Notes under the pieces: generated by a model | What the model saw: only the letters and a program-made list of their open reading frames with translations | Told to the model about the DNA's origin: nothing | The model's database searches: none | Origin: Leisingera sp. ANG1 | GTDB lineage: Bacteria > Pseudomonadota > Alphaproteobacteria > Rhodobacterales > Rhodobacteraceae | Reading direction: 5' to 3' | NCBI RefSeq assembly: GCF_000203975.2 | Contig: NZ_AFCF02000006.1 | Span: 124,001 to 188,000 of the forward strand | DNA length: 64,000 nt | In this document: positions 18,300 through 26,542 of the stretch, in pieces | Layout of the letters: every line of letters begins with the position of its first letter | Numbering within the stretch: position 1 is the stretch's first letter | Translations under genes and position numbers: made by a program

Positions 18300-18839
18300 A
18301 TGTCAGAACCATTTATGTCGCAGATTTCAATATTCCCTTTGACCTATGCTGTCAGGGACTGGGCTTTTTGCGACGGCCAGATTCTTGCGATCGCCCAGTA
18401 TAATGCCCTCTTTTCGCTTGTCGGAAGCAGGTTTGGCGGAAACGGGGTTTCTACTTTTGGCCTTCCGGAAATGCGCGGCCGTGTGGCGGTTCACCGCAAC
18501 ACAAATGGGACTTATCCGCTGGGCCAAATGGCAGGATCCGAAAATCAGAAGCTGACCACGGGCAATCTTCCTCCGCACACGCACGGCAACGTGTTTTTTG
18601 CAGTAGCCGAGGATGACGGAAGCGAAAACCCGGGGCCGGGCACTGTATTGTCCATTCCCAAGGTGGGGGATGTGGCTGGCCGCGGCTATGCTGCCCCGGA
18701 TGGCAGCGAGGTTACTCTCGGCAACAGCGGTAGCCGGACTGTCAGTTCAGGGCAAAGCACCCCTTTTTCTATTATGGATCCGTTCATGTGCATGAGCTAC
18801 GAGATTTCGCTTAGGGGTGCATACCCTTCAAGATCCTAG
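18300..18839 (+). CDS. Tail-collar domain protein 3 (Mdp family)
   Basis: The third tandem paralogue (179 residues): PFMSQISIFPLTYAVRDWAFCDGQILAIAQ followed by FSLVGSRFGGNGVSTFGLPEMRGR and the SPFSIMDPFMCMSYEISLRGAYPSRS-like end. Sequence divergence between the three copies is high outside the collar core, so they are old duplicates probably forming a hetero-oligomer rather than redundant copies. A GGAGG ribosome site at 18289-18293 precedes the ATG. Confidence 0.87.
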   Translation: MSEPFMSQISIFPLTYAVRDWAFCDGQILAIAQYNALFSLVGSRFGGNGVSTFGLPEMRGRVAVHRNTNGTYPLGQMAGSENQKLTTGNLPPHTHGNVFFAVAEDDGSENPGPGTVLSIPKVGDVAGRGYAAPDGSEVTLGNSGSRTVSSGQSTPFSIMDPFMCMSYEISLRGAYPSRS

Positions 18840-18877
18840 CTTTTGCCCCACCATCCTGAGAAGCAAAAGGAATTCTG

Positions 18878-19462
18878 ATGACCGCAGTGAATCCCTTAGA
18901 TGTGAAAATCAGGCCCGCCCGGGCAGGAGATGAAGCGTTTCTCCAGCAGGTGCATGCGGCTGAGCGGCATTGGGAGTTTGCTCCGCTTCTCAATGCAGGA
19001 GATGAAGAAAGCTACCACAAGGTGCTTGCGCAGCAGTACGACGCCCACCACGACGTTTACTTCAACAGCTATTCCGTTGCGAAATACGGGATCATCCTGC
19101 TTTGCGGCACGCCGATCGGCCGGCTGTACCTGGACGAACGGGACAGCGAATTCCGGATTTTGGACATTGCTCTGCTGCCGCAATACCGCGGGCGCAGCAT
19201 TGGCTCCATTGTCATGCATGGTGTATGTGCCGCCGCCGCTAGAAAGCATCTGCCGGTCACACTGCATGTGCATAGTCTGAACGCCGCGGCCTACCGCTTC
19301 TACTACAGGCTCGGATTTGAAGCGCAGAGCTCCAACCACCGCCATGTTCTGATGCGCTGGTTCCACCCCGACTATGAGCAGTTGGCCAGCGGCTGTTTCG
19401 TGCCGCCAGATGTAACCATTCGGCGGCTGCAGCCCCTCACAGCCAGGTCAGGACTAGTTTGA
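18878..19462 (+). CDS. GNAT-family N-acetyltransferase
   Basis: The 194-residue protein has the GNAT layout: IRPARAGDEAFLQQVHAAERHWEF at the N-terminus, a central GTPIGRLYLDERDSEFRILDIALLPQYRGRSIGSIVMHGV carrying the acetyl-CoA pyrophosphate loop (QYRGRSIG near residues 103-110), and LHVHSLNAAAYRFYYRLGFEAQ. The substrate is unknown. In my recollection, tail-collar triplets with a GNAT gene and a short DUF6916-like gene recur as a block in several bacterial phyla, so it probably acts on that system. Confidence 0.85.
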   Translation: MTAVNPLDVKIRPARAGDEAFLQQVHAAERHWEFAPLLNAGDEESYHKVLAQQYDAHHDVYFNSYSVAKYGIILLCGTPIGRLYLDERDSEFRILDIALLPQYRGRSIGSIVMHGVCAAAARKHLPVTLHVHSLNAAAYRFYYRLGFEAQSSNHRHVLMRWFHPDYEQLASGCFVPPDVTIRRLQPLTARSGLV

Positions 19463-19543
19463 CCGCGGCCAAGCCGGAATTGCCTGGCATCCATTGCATT
19501 GGCTTCAGGCCGATGCGCGAAAGCACCACCCATGGAGGTTATC

Positions 19544-19828
19544 ATGAAAGCGATCAAGGAATTGGAACACAATGATTTTGCAGGTCTGGTTGGCGAGGCC
19601 TTTAATATCGGACATCTTGAGGCCAAACTCACTTCGATTGACATGGGGCCGGAAACACCCGCCGAATTCAGAGCGCAGTTCTCGCTGCTGTTTGAATGCC
19701 CGGAAGATTTTGTTGGCGACCACGAAACGCTGGCGCTTTCCCATGAAAAAATCGGTTCCCATTCTGTCTTTATCTCAAAGGTGATGGGCGGCAACGGCAA
19801 GCCAAACCTTCAGGTCGTGTTCAATTGA
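19544..19828 (+). CDS. Small DUF6916-like protein
   Basis: A 94-residue protein (KAIKELEHNDFAGLVGEAFNI... FLLFEC-type strand as FSLLFECPEDF... SHSVFISKV) resembling the short DUF6916 proteins found beside tail-collar genes. The function is unknown. The start at 19544 is decided by the GGAGG ribosome site at 19534-19538; the frame is open 15 codons further upstream. The stop codon lies inside a long inverted repeat. Confidence 0.75.
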   Translation: MKAIKELEHNDFAGLVGEAFNIGHLEAKLTSIDMGPETPAEFRAQFSLLFECPEDFVGDHETLALSHEKIGSHSVFISKVMGGNGKPNLQVVFN

Positions 19829-19841
19829 AGGTTTGGCTTGC
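19797..19841. repeat. Perfect 15-bp inverted repeat spanning a stop codon
   Basis: Arms at 19797-19811 (GCAAGCCAAACCTTC) and 19827-19841 (its exact complement) flank a 15-base spacer. The stop codon of the DUF6916-like gene is at 19826-19828. There is no T run after it, so it is not a canonical terminator, but it could fold into a stable 3' hairpin that protects or ends the tail-collar transcript. Confidence 0.85.
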
Positions 19842-20030
19842 GGCGGGTTAGTTCACTCGCGGGAACTTGCCATCAAACAGGGCATGCGACTGCAGGGATT
19901 TTGCACGCGAATCGCGTGCAGCCCTGCCAAAAATCCGGGAAGCGGCCTGAAATTCCATATTTTCCAGGGGCTGGAAGAAAATTGAAAAAACGCCTTGTTT
20001 CTCTGGGTTGCGGCACATATACGGGTCAGC

Positions 20031-20120
20031 GGAGACGTGGCCGAGTGGTCGAAGGCGCTCCCCTGCTAAGGGAGTAGGCGGGAAACCGTCTCGTGGGTTC
20101 GAATCCCATCGTCTCCGCCA
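20031..20120 (+). tRNA. tRNA-Ser(GCU)
   Basis: A 90-nt class II tRNA. The acceptor stem GGAGACG/CGTCTCC, the anticodon stem-loop CTCCCCTGCTAAGGGAG with anticodon GCT, a long variable arm, the T-loop GGTTCGAATCC and an encoded CCA end are all present. It stands at the right edge of the accessory region (10.8-19.8 kb). Confidence 0.97.
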
Positions 20121-20262
20121 TCATACATTGGTAATTGATCGTTTCAGATTGCGTGCGGCTGCAGCCCGGCTGCCTGCGTGGCCTTCGCAGATGTGCCGGA
20201 GAGTGGATCTGTTGGTCGCGGCTGTTGCGTTCTGGAAAACGAGCGCATTCGCCCCTGTGCAA

Positions 20263-21003
20263 TCAGTTACCTGCGATTGAGATCATCCCGGCGTAGTTTT
20301 CCGCCAGCCTCCGGGCGTCCTGACGGTCAAATTTTACTGACTGGGTTTGTGCCATGTTGAATGCAGATGCGCCGCTGAACAGTTCCATGACGTCAACTTT
20401 GAAGTTTTTTGCGCTCGTGCTGCTCAATTGTTCTTCGGCGGGCAAAGAGAACTGTAAGTCGCGCCGGTTCTCATCAAAGCCCAGGTGATAGACCAGGGGC
20501 AGGATGGCATCATCCAAAATCAGGCTGCCTTCGAACACGACAAACTTGTAGCCCACTTCCCAGTTCCAGGCCATTTGGCTGTTCGGGTCCAGATCGCCGC
20601 GCGGTTCGATGGAAGCGTTCGCCTGCTCGTCTATGCCGATTGAAAAGGAGAGGCCGGAATAGGACCTCAGCGGTATGTTGTTCAGTTCTACTGCAAAACT
20701 CTCATTTCCAGCACCGAACCGGACCAGATGGTAGCTGTCCGGCTCCAAATAGGTGCCATCTTCGCCCGACAGCTTGATATTGCTGATGTAGAAACGAAAA
20801 TTCTGAACCCTGAACTGCCCGGGACCGTTTGGGTTCTTGTAATGGAACTGGTCAAAAACCAGCTTCTGCCCATTGGCCTCTGCCTGGAAGACGAGGCGCA
20901 GCTGGCTGGCGGGCGGATCCGTTTTCCGGAACGCGTGCCAAACGGTAAGCGCCAGCAGGAAGGCCAGCAAGACATTGATGTGGATCGGCTTCATTCCTGA
21001 CAT
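20263..21003 (-). CDS. MbnP-like periplasmic copper protein
   Basis: The 246-residue protein has an N-terminal hydrophobic signal/anchor (INVLLAFLLALTVWHAF). After it come the MbnP-family features: LRLVFQAEANGQKLVFDQFHYKNPNG, FRFYISNIKL, the Trp-rich MAWNWEVGYKFVVFEG core near residue 130, and YHLGFDENRRDLQF. In the known MbnP/MbnH pair, the diheme enzyme oxidises a Trp of MbnP to kynurenine, creating a copper site. The ATG at 21003 overlaps the stop of the diheme gene by one base (TGATG) after an AAGGAG site. Confidence 0.82.
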   Translation of the reverse strand: MSGMKPIHINVLLAFLLALTVWHAFRKTDPPASQLRLVFQAEANGQKLVFDQFHYKNPNGPGQFRVQNFRFYISNIKLSGEDGTYLEPDSYHLVRFGAGNESFAVELNNIPLRSYSGLSFSIGIDEQANASIEPRGDLDPNSQMAWNWEVGYKFVVFEGSLILDDAILPLVYHLGFDENRRDLQFSLPAEEQLSSTSAKNFKVDVMELFSGASAFNMAQTQSVKFDRQDARRLAENYAGMISIAGN

Positions 21004-22127
21004 CACAACTCTCCTTCAAGAGGATTGGAAAATCGGGCATCCGACAGGAATGCTTCATCCGTCAGGGTGTGCAGAAATGCGATGATTGCGGCTTTCTCGC
21101 TGTCCGTCAGACGTAATCCAACAAAGGAACCGGGAGGTGAGGCGGCGTTGTCAGCTTCAAGTATGAGCGGGCTCAAAGTGGGGCTGACCACCACTCCGCC
21201 GTTGTAGTGGTCCATCACGTCTTCAAGCGTCTGCAGGCGCCCGTCATGCATGTAAGGGGCCGTGACGGCGATGTTGCGCAGCGTTGGCACTTTGAAGAAG
21301 CCCTTGTGTGCCGGGTTGCCTGTTACAGCCATGAGACCCGCGGGCAAATCCACGTCCTTGTCCAGCCCGTTGTTGGAAAAACCGTCCAGCCCATCCCGGA
21401 AGCCTGAGGTCAGAAACTGGCTGTGGCAATCAATGCAGTTGCCGCCGCGCAAAGAGACCTTGGTGTCCGGGTGGGCCATGAAGAGCTTGCGGCCCAGTTC
21501 CTCCTGCTCGGTCAGCACCGCCTCGCCGCGCAGGAAACGGTCATACTTGGAACCAGCAGAGATGAGCATGCGCATGAACGTGGCCAGCGCCCGCGCGATA
21601 TTCTCGGATGACACTTCGCCATAGGCCTGCCGGAACATGCGCCGGTACTGCCGGGACCCTTTCAGTTCGCGGACCAGCTCTTCCAGATCCTGTGCCATTT
21701 CCTGGGGGTTCTCGATCGGGAGCAGGGCCTGCTGCTCAAGGGACAGGGCCCGGCCGTCCCAGAAAAACCGCTCCTGCCCCCACAGAAGATTCACCAGGCT
21801 CATACTGCTGAATTCCAGGCTTTCCCCATTCAGCCCGGCAGCAGTTGGCAGGCCGTCGGTGAAAGCCAGCCGCTGGATATGGCAGGTCGCGCAGGACCGG
21901 TCATTGCCGCCGGATAGGGCGGGATCGTAAAACAGCCTCCGCCCGAGGGCGAACGCCTCTTCGGTCAGGGGATTGTCCTGCGGGACAGAGAAGCGCCCGA
22001 ATACAAAAGGGGCGGAAAAATCCGCAACCGGCGTCGGATCGGGTGGCAGCGCCCTGATGACGTAGGACGCTCCCGTACCGATGGCCACCACCGCAGCGGC
22101 GGTTGCGATCCAGCGCTGGCGAGCCAT
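21003..22127 (-). CDS. MbnH-like diheme cytochrome c peroxidase-family enzyme
   Basis: A 374-residue exported protein (hydrophobic N-terminus WIATAAAVVAIGTGASYVI) with two c-type heme motifs, CATCH (Cys79, Cys82, His83) and CIDCH (Cys231, Cys234, His235). This is the bacterial CcpA/MauG/MbnH arrangement. FKVPTLRNIAVTAPYMHDGRLQTLEDVMDHYNGG is the conserved C-terminal core. Coupling to the MbnP-like gene supports MbnH: a periplasmic enzyme using a bis-Fe(IV)-type state to modify a partner-protein Trp. A simple peroxidase is the alternative. Confidence 0.85.
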   Translation of the reverse strand: MARQRWIATAAAVVAIGTGASYVIRALPPDPTPVADFSAPFVFGRFSVPQDNPLTEEAFALGRRLFYDPALSGGNDRSCATCHIQRLAFTDGLPTAAGLNGESLEFSSMSLVNLLWGQERFFWDGRALSLEQQALLPIENPQEMAQDLEELVRELKGSRQYRRMFRQAYGEVSSENIARALATFMRMLISAGSKYDRFLRGEAVLTEQEELGRKLFMAHPDTKVSLRGGNCIDCHSQFLTSGFRDGLDGFSNNGLDKDVDLPAGLMAVTGNPAHKGFFKVPTLRNIAVTAPYMHDGRLQTLEDVMDHYNGGVVVSPTLSPLILEADNAASPPGSFVGLRLTDSEKAAIIAFLHTLTDEAFLSDARFSNPLEGEL

Positions 22128-22139
22128 CCTGCTGCTTCC

Positions 22140-23447
22140 TCAGTGGTGATGCACAAACCCGGACCCGAACAGCCCTTCCAGGTTGTCTACGCCCTTGCTG
22201 TACTTTTCCCTGAAGTTCACTGATCCCAGCTGCTCGCCGGTGGCGAGATCATGCACGGTGATCGTGTGAGCGTTCAGCGCGGCGATGAAATCCACATCTG
22301 TCGGGTCATTATCAGCTGCGTTGCCAAGGTTCAGCAGGTTGTTCTGGACCGCGATCAGGTCACGGCCGGACTTGGATGTGAAGAAGATCATGTGGTGCGC
22401 GCCGGGCGCTGCCTGAATATCCGGCCCGGAAGACACCAGGTCGGGCAGCTTGGCGAGATCGTAGCGCTTCACCACGCCGGGCAGGGCATGGCTGATGAAC
22501 AGTTCGGTATCGGTGCCATAGAACTCCAGCGGCACAGCGGTATTGTTTGCGGCACCGCTATAAAGCACCTCGGGATCTCCGAATGTCTTGGAGGCTTCGT
22601 CATAAGGCACTTTCCAGGTTTCGAATCCGAACATCGTATTCACCAGCACGGCCGGTTTGATGTTTTCGTTCATGGACGGCCGGGCAAACAGGACTTCCAC
22701 AGGTGACGACGGGAAACCCAGCGGCTTTTCGTTTTCCACGACAATGTTCTGGATGGGCTCCAGCGTGTTGAGATCAATCACGGTCAGCGCATTTCCCACA
22801 CCCGTGGCCAGGTCGGGGTGCACCGTGGAAGTGATGATCATCCGGTCCTGATAGGCGGAGATGCCATGTGGATACATGATGTAGGGCTTGTCCGCGCCGA
22901 CTTGGCTTGGCCGCGCTTCGATGACTTTCACAACCGCGTTTGTCTGCGGGTCGAACACGCCCAGCGTTCCGCCGTCATCGCCGCCGGTGCCGCCCATGAA
23001 GGTGACAAACATGTACTCCGTGCCATTGGAGGAATGCCACATGATGTCTTCGCCCACCATCTGGCCTTGGGTGTCGAGGCATTCGAAACCGGTGACCTGC
23101 GGCGCTCCGGTTGCGTCCCGCTCCAGGCCGATCTCCGCCAGGCTGCAGACCGGGTCCAAACCGGTTGCATACAGCCGCCCGGCTGGGCTGTAATACAGGT
23201 GATGCAGCGGATGCGTCATGTCCGGTTGCGTGACTTCGCTCAGGATTTCACCGAAATTTTCCTGCTCTGGATCCAGCTCGACGATGGCGATGCTGTGAGC
23301 CGTTTCCAGCGTTGGCAGCCCTCGCAGGAGAACAACTCCGTGGCTTTCCTCGCGCACTTGGGCGCCAGGTTGAGCCGGCAGCATTGAAATGAGTGCAGCA
23401 GTAAACAATGCGGGCAACAGGCCCTTGAACTCGTTATTAACCTTCAT
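22140..23447 (-). CDS. Secreted beta-propeller protein with C-terminal His tail
   Basis: This 435-residue protein has a signal peptide (FKGLLPALFTAALISMLPAQPGAQ) and repeated propeller-blade motifs (YYSPAGRLYATG, GTLGVFDPQTNAVVKVI, ALTVIDLNTLEPIQNI, VKRYDLAKLP, HTITVHDLATGEQLGSV). It resembles YVTN or SBP56/methanethiol-oxidase-like propellers. HPLHHL and YPHGIS could be metal sites, and the chain ends in HHH. It heads the same-strand set with the MbnH/MbnP pair (12-bp gap), suggesting a copper-linked periplasmic unit. The ATG at 23447 follows GGGAGGGG; upstream codons in frame are unlike a protein. Confidence 0.8.
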   Translation of the reverse strand: MKVNNEFKGLLPALFTAALISMLPAQPGAQVREESHGVVLLRGLPTLETAHSIAIVELDPEQENFGEILSEVTQPDMTHPLHHLYYSPAGRLYATGLDPVCSLAEIGLERDATGAPQVTGFECLDTQGQMVGEDIMWHSSNGTEYMFVTFMGGTGGDDGGTLGVFDPQTNAVVKVIEARPSQVGADKPYIMYPHGISAYQDRMIITSTVHPDLATGVGNALTVIDLNTLEPIQNIVVENEKPLGFPSSPVEVLFARPSMNENIKPAVLVNTMFGFETWKVPYDEASKTFGDPEVLYSGAANNTAVPLEFYGTDTELFISHALPGVVKRYDLAKLPDLVSSGPDIQAAPGAHHMIFFTSKSGRDLIAVQNNLLNLGNAADNDPTDVDFIAALNAHTITVHDLATGEQLGSVNFREKYSKGVDNLEGLFGSGFVHHH

Positions 23448-23856
23448 GGCAGCTACGTCCCCTCCCGAGAAAATGACCCTGCTCGAGCCAGCCTCAACGT
23501 AACTTCTGACGAACAATACCACATCAGGGCTTACCCCCCAAGCTGCAGCGCCTCCCCATTGTCCGCCGCTAATAAACAGTCGGAGAAAGCCTTCGGCGAA
23601 GCACTTGCTGCCAGGTTGACCCGTGCCTCCGGCGGTCCGCTGAGTAACTGAAGGAGGGGCAGTTTTGGGTGCTTCATGCAAAAGGGGCGGGTGAGGCTGA
23701 GCAATGTTGCAGGCACCTAAGTCTATAGCAGTAAAGAGATATTCAATAATCGCATAGCTCCGATGTGCATCCTGCATACCCTATGCGATATCGGCATTTC
23801 ACAGTTTGCGCAGCGCAGGATAGCGTTTGCGGCATAATCACAGGGGAGTATGCCTA
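23448..23856. promoter_or_regulatory. Divergent intergenic region with inverted repeat
   Basis: The 409-bp gap separates the beta-propeller/MbnPH genes (minus) from the peptide ABC operon (plus). It contains an exact 9-bp inverted repeat, ATCGCATAG (23749-23757) and CTATGCGAT (23781-23789), 23 bp apart and about 70 bp before the ABC start. This is a candidate operator. No gene is seen here. Confidence 0.45.
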
Positions 23857-25416
23857 ATGACGAAATTTGTCAGAAGCCTGGCGGCTGCTGCGGTGGTGGC
23901 GATGGCACCGGTTGCCTATGCCGAAACCACCGTGCGCGTTGCCTATGACGCTGACCCGGTTTCGCTGGATCCGCATGAACAGCTGTCCGGCGGCACGCTG
24001 CAGCTGTCGCACATGGTCTTTGACCCGCTGGTGCGCTGGACCAAGGACCTGCAGTTCGAACCGCGCCTGGCCGAAAGCTGGGAACAGATCGACGAAACCA
24101 CCATGCGCTTTAAGCTGCGCAGCGGTGTTACCTTCCACAGCGGCAATGCGCTGACCGCCAAGGACGTCGACTGGACCTTTGACCGCCTGAAGGCGAGCGA
24201 CGACTTCAAGGCGATTTTCGCCCCCTTCACCGATGTCGAAGTCGTCGACGACATGACCTTCGACCTCAAGACCTCTGAGCCCTATCCGCTGGTGCTGCAT
24301 ACCGCGACTTACATCTTCCCGATGGACAGCGCGTATTACACCGGCACCACCGATGACGGCAAAGACAAGGGCGAAATCGTCAAGCACGGCGACAGCTTTG
24401 CTTCGCGCAACGTTTCCGGCACCGGCCCGTTTGTGGTTTCCGAGCGTGAGCAGGGCGTGCGCGTCGTGTTTGACCGCTTCGACGGCTACTGGGACGCTGA
24501 TGCGGGTAATGTCGACAAGATCGTTCTGACCCCGATCAAAGAAGACCCGACCCGCGTGGCAGCCCTGCTGTCCGGCGACGTGGACTTCATCGCGCCGGTT
24601 CCGCCGACCGACCTGAAGCGTGTGGAAGAGGCTGAGGGCGTTGACCTGATCACCATGCCCGGCACCCGTATCATCACCTTCCAGATGAACCAGAACCGTG
24701 TCGAGGCCTTCAAGGACGCCCGTGTCCGCCAGGCAATCGACTATGCTGTCAACAACGCAGGCATCGTTGACCGCATCATGCGCGGCTTCGGCACTGTGGG
24801 CGCGCAGGCCAGCCCGGCGGGCTACCTAGGCTACAACGAAGCCCTGGCACCGCGCTTTGACCTGGAAAAAGCCAAGGCGCTGATGGCTGAGGCAGGCTAT
24901 GCTGACGGCTTCTCGATCACCATGATGGCGCCGAACAACCGCTATGTGAACGACGACAAGATCGCGCAAGCCGTGGCTTCGATGCTGGCACAGATCAACA
25001 TCAAAGTTGACCTGCAGACCATGCCCAAGGCGCAGTACTGGCCGACCTTTGACGAGCGCGCAGCAGACATGATGATGATCGGCTGGCATGCGGACACCGA
25101 GGATTCTGCCAACTTCCACCAGTTCCTGACTGCCTGCCCGAACCCGGACAACGGCAACGGCCAGTACAACTCGGGCAACTACTGCAACGAGGAAGCCGAT
25201 GCGCTGATGGATGCTGCCAACGCGGAAACCGATCCGGCCAAACGTGCGGAAATGCTGCAGAAGCTGGAAGGTATTCTGTACGACGAGGCCGCCTTCATTC
25301 CGCTGCACTGGCAGAACCTGGCATGGGGTTCCAAGTCCGGCATGAACTCGGCCGACATCGTGAACGCGCTTAACTTCCCCTACTTCGGTGACCTGGTTGT
25401 CGAAACCGGCAGCTAA
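23857..25416 (+). CDS. Oligopeptide ABC transporter, periplasmic substrate-binding protein
   Basis: A 519-residue SBP_bac_5 (DppA/OppA) family protein with a clear signal peptide (TKFVRSLAAAAVVAMAPVAYA). Its core features are DPVSLDPHEQLSGGTLQLSHMVFDPLVRW, LAESWEQIDETTMRFKLRSGVTFHSG and the family's FNYSGGY-like sections around RQAIDYAVNNAGIVDRIM. It should capture a di- or oligopeptide (or other opine- or sugar-peptide-like ligand) for the permeases downstream. The ATG at 23857 follows AGGGGAG. A GC-rich hairpin after the stop probably keeps its mRNA in excess over the membrane components. Confidence 0.93.
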   Translation: MTKFVRSLAAAAVVAMAPVAYAETTVRVAYDADPVSLDPHEQLSGGTLQLSHMVFDPLVRWTKDLQFEPRLAESWEQIDETTMRFKLRSGVTFHSGNALTAKDVDWTFDRLKASDDFKAIFAPFTDVEVVDDMTFDLKTSEPYPLVLHTATYIFPMDSAYYTGTTDDGKDKGEIVKHGDSFASRNVSGTGPFVVSEREQGVRVVFDRFDGYWDADAGNVDKIVLTPIKEDPTRVAALLSGDVDFIAPVPPTDLKRVEEAEGVDLITMPGTRIITFQMNQNRVEAFKDARVRQAIDYAVNNAGIVDRIMRGFGTVGAQASPAGYLGYNEALAPRFDLEKAKALMAEAGYADGFSITMMAPNNRYVNDDKIAQAVASMLAQINIKVDLQTMPKAQYWPTFDERAADMMMIGWHADTEDSANFHQFLTACPNPDNGNGQYNSGNYCNEEADALMDAANAETDPAKRAEMLQKLEGILYDEAAFIPLHWQNLAWGSKSGMNSADIVNALNFPYFGDLVVETGS

Positions 25417-25429
25417 TCACTGAATACTT

Positions 25430-25464
25430 CCGGGCCGGTCTCCCCCGGCCGGCCCGGACCTTTT
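25430..25464 (+). terminator. Intra-operon hairpin between SBP and permease genes
   Basis: CCGGGCCGG (25430-25438) pairs with CCGGCCCGG (25449-25457), followed by TTTT at 25461-25464. The position after a binding-protein gene fits a partial terminator or 3' stabiliser that lowers expression of the downstream permeases. Confidence 0.7.
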
Positions 25465-25561
25465 AAACAACAAGCGGCCGCCAAGGCTGTGCTTGCAGGA
25501 CCCGCGGTTCCATCGGACACTGCGACCTGCGCTGTAACCAAACTCTACAAAGGTCAGGACG

Positions 25562-26542
25562 ATGTTTGCCTATCTCGCCAAGCGAGTGATTCAGGCGGTT
25601 GCCGTGATGTTCGTCATCTCGCTGATTGCCTTTGCCATCCAGGGCAACCTGGGCGATCCGCTGCGCGAATTGGTCGGGCAGTCGGTTTCCGAAGAAGTGC
25701 GCCAGCAGCTGCGCGACGAGATGGGGCTGAACGACAGCTTCGTCACGCAATACCTGCGGTTTGCGGGCAATGCGCTGCAGGGCGACCTTGGCACCTCCTA
25801 TTTCTTCAAGGAGCCGGCGCTGGACGTGATCCTGAAGAAGCTGCCCGCGACGCTGGAGCTGGTATTCGGCGCGACGCTGATCATCGTCGGCTTCTCGGTG
25901 CCGCTGGGCGTCTATACCGCGATCAAGCCGGACAGCATCCTGAGCCGCATCATCATGGGCCTGTCGATTGTCGGCATCTCAATCCCGGTGTTCCTGACCG
26001 CCATCCTGATGATCTTTGTATTCTCGGTGGAATACGGCTGGTTCCCTTCCTACGGGCGCGGCGACACCGTGCAGGTCTGGGGGTATTGGCAGACGAATTT
26101 CGCCACTGCCGATGGCTGGCTGCACATCATCCTGCCTTCGATTGCGCTGGCCTCCATCATGCTGCCGCTGTTTGTCCGCCTGATCCGTGCCGAGATGATG
26201 GAAGTGCTGCAATCTGAATACGTGAAATACGCCAAGGCCAAGGGCATCAATCCCTGGCGCATCTACTTTGTGCACGCGCTGAAGAACACGCTGCTGCCGG
26301 TGATCACCGTGGGCGGCGTGCAGATCGGCACCATGGTCGCCTACACCATCCTGACTGAGACGGTGTTTCAGTGGCCGGGCATGGGCTTCATGTTCCTTGA
26401 GGCGGTGAACCGCGTCGATACCCCGCTGATCGTGGCCTATCTGATTGTTGTCGGCTTCATCTTCGTGGTCACCAATACCATCGTCGACTTGATCTATGGC
26501 CTGGTGAACCCGACCGTGAACATTGCGAGGATGGGCGCATGA
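25562..26542 (+). CDS. Peptide ABC transporter permease, DppB type
   Basis: The 326-residue inner-membrane protein begins MFAYLAKRVIQAVAVMFVISLIAFAI, the DppB/OppB signature. It has about six membrane segments and the EAA loop YVKYAKAKGINPWRIYFVHALKNTLLPV that docks on the ATPases. GPDGPL-like extracytoplasmic sequences near residues 70-80 also fit. It overlaps the next permease gene by 4 bp (ATGA). The operon order SBP-permease-permease-ATPase-ATPase is complete. Confidence 0.94.
   Translation: MFAYLAKRVIQAVAVMFVISLIAFAIQGNLGDPLRELVGQSVSEEVRQQLRDEMGLNDSFVTQYLRFAGNALQGDLGTSYFFKEPALDVILKKLPATLELVFGATLIIVGFSVPLGVYTAIKPDSILSRIIMGLSIVGISIPVFLTAILMIFVFSVEYGWFPSYGRGDTVQVWGYWQTNFATADGWLHIILPSIALASIMLPLFVRLIRAEMMEVLQSEYVKYAKAKGINPWRIYFVHALKNTLLPVITVGGVQIGTMVAYTILTETVFQWPGMGFMFLEAVNRVDTPLIVAYLIVVGFIFVVTNTIVDLIYGLVNPTVNIARMGA

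Noticed and set aside
17074-18839. Prophage remnant
   Set aside because: The tail-collar proteins are the only phage-like features; no capsid, portal, terminase, lysis or integrase genes are present, and Mdp-type triplets occur outside phages.
10798-19828. RiPP gene cluster
   Set aside because: The radical SAM enzyme suggested it, but no precursor peptide, leader-binding domain, peptidase or exporter is present.
10204-20120. Integrated element with attachment sites at tRNA-Ser
   Set aside because: No integrase and no duplicate of the tRNA 3' end at the left border could be seen, so only a bounded accessory region is claimed.
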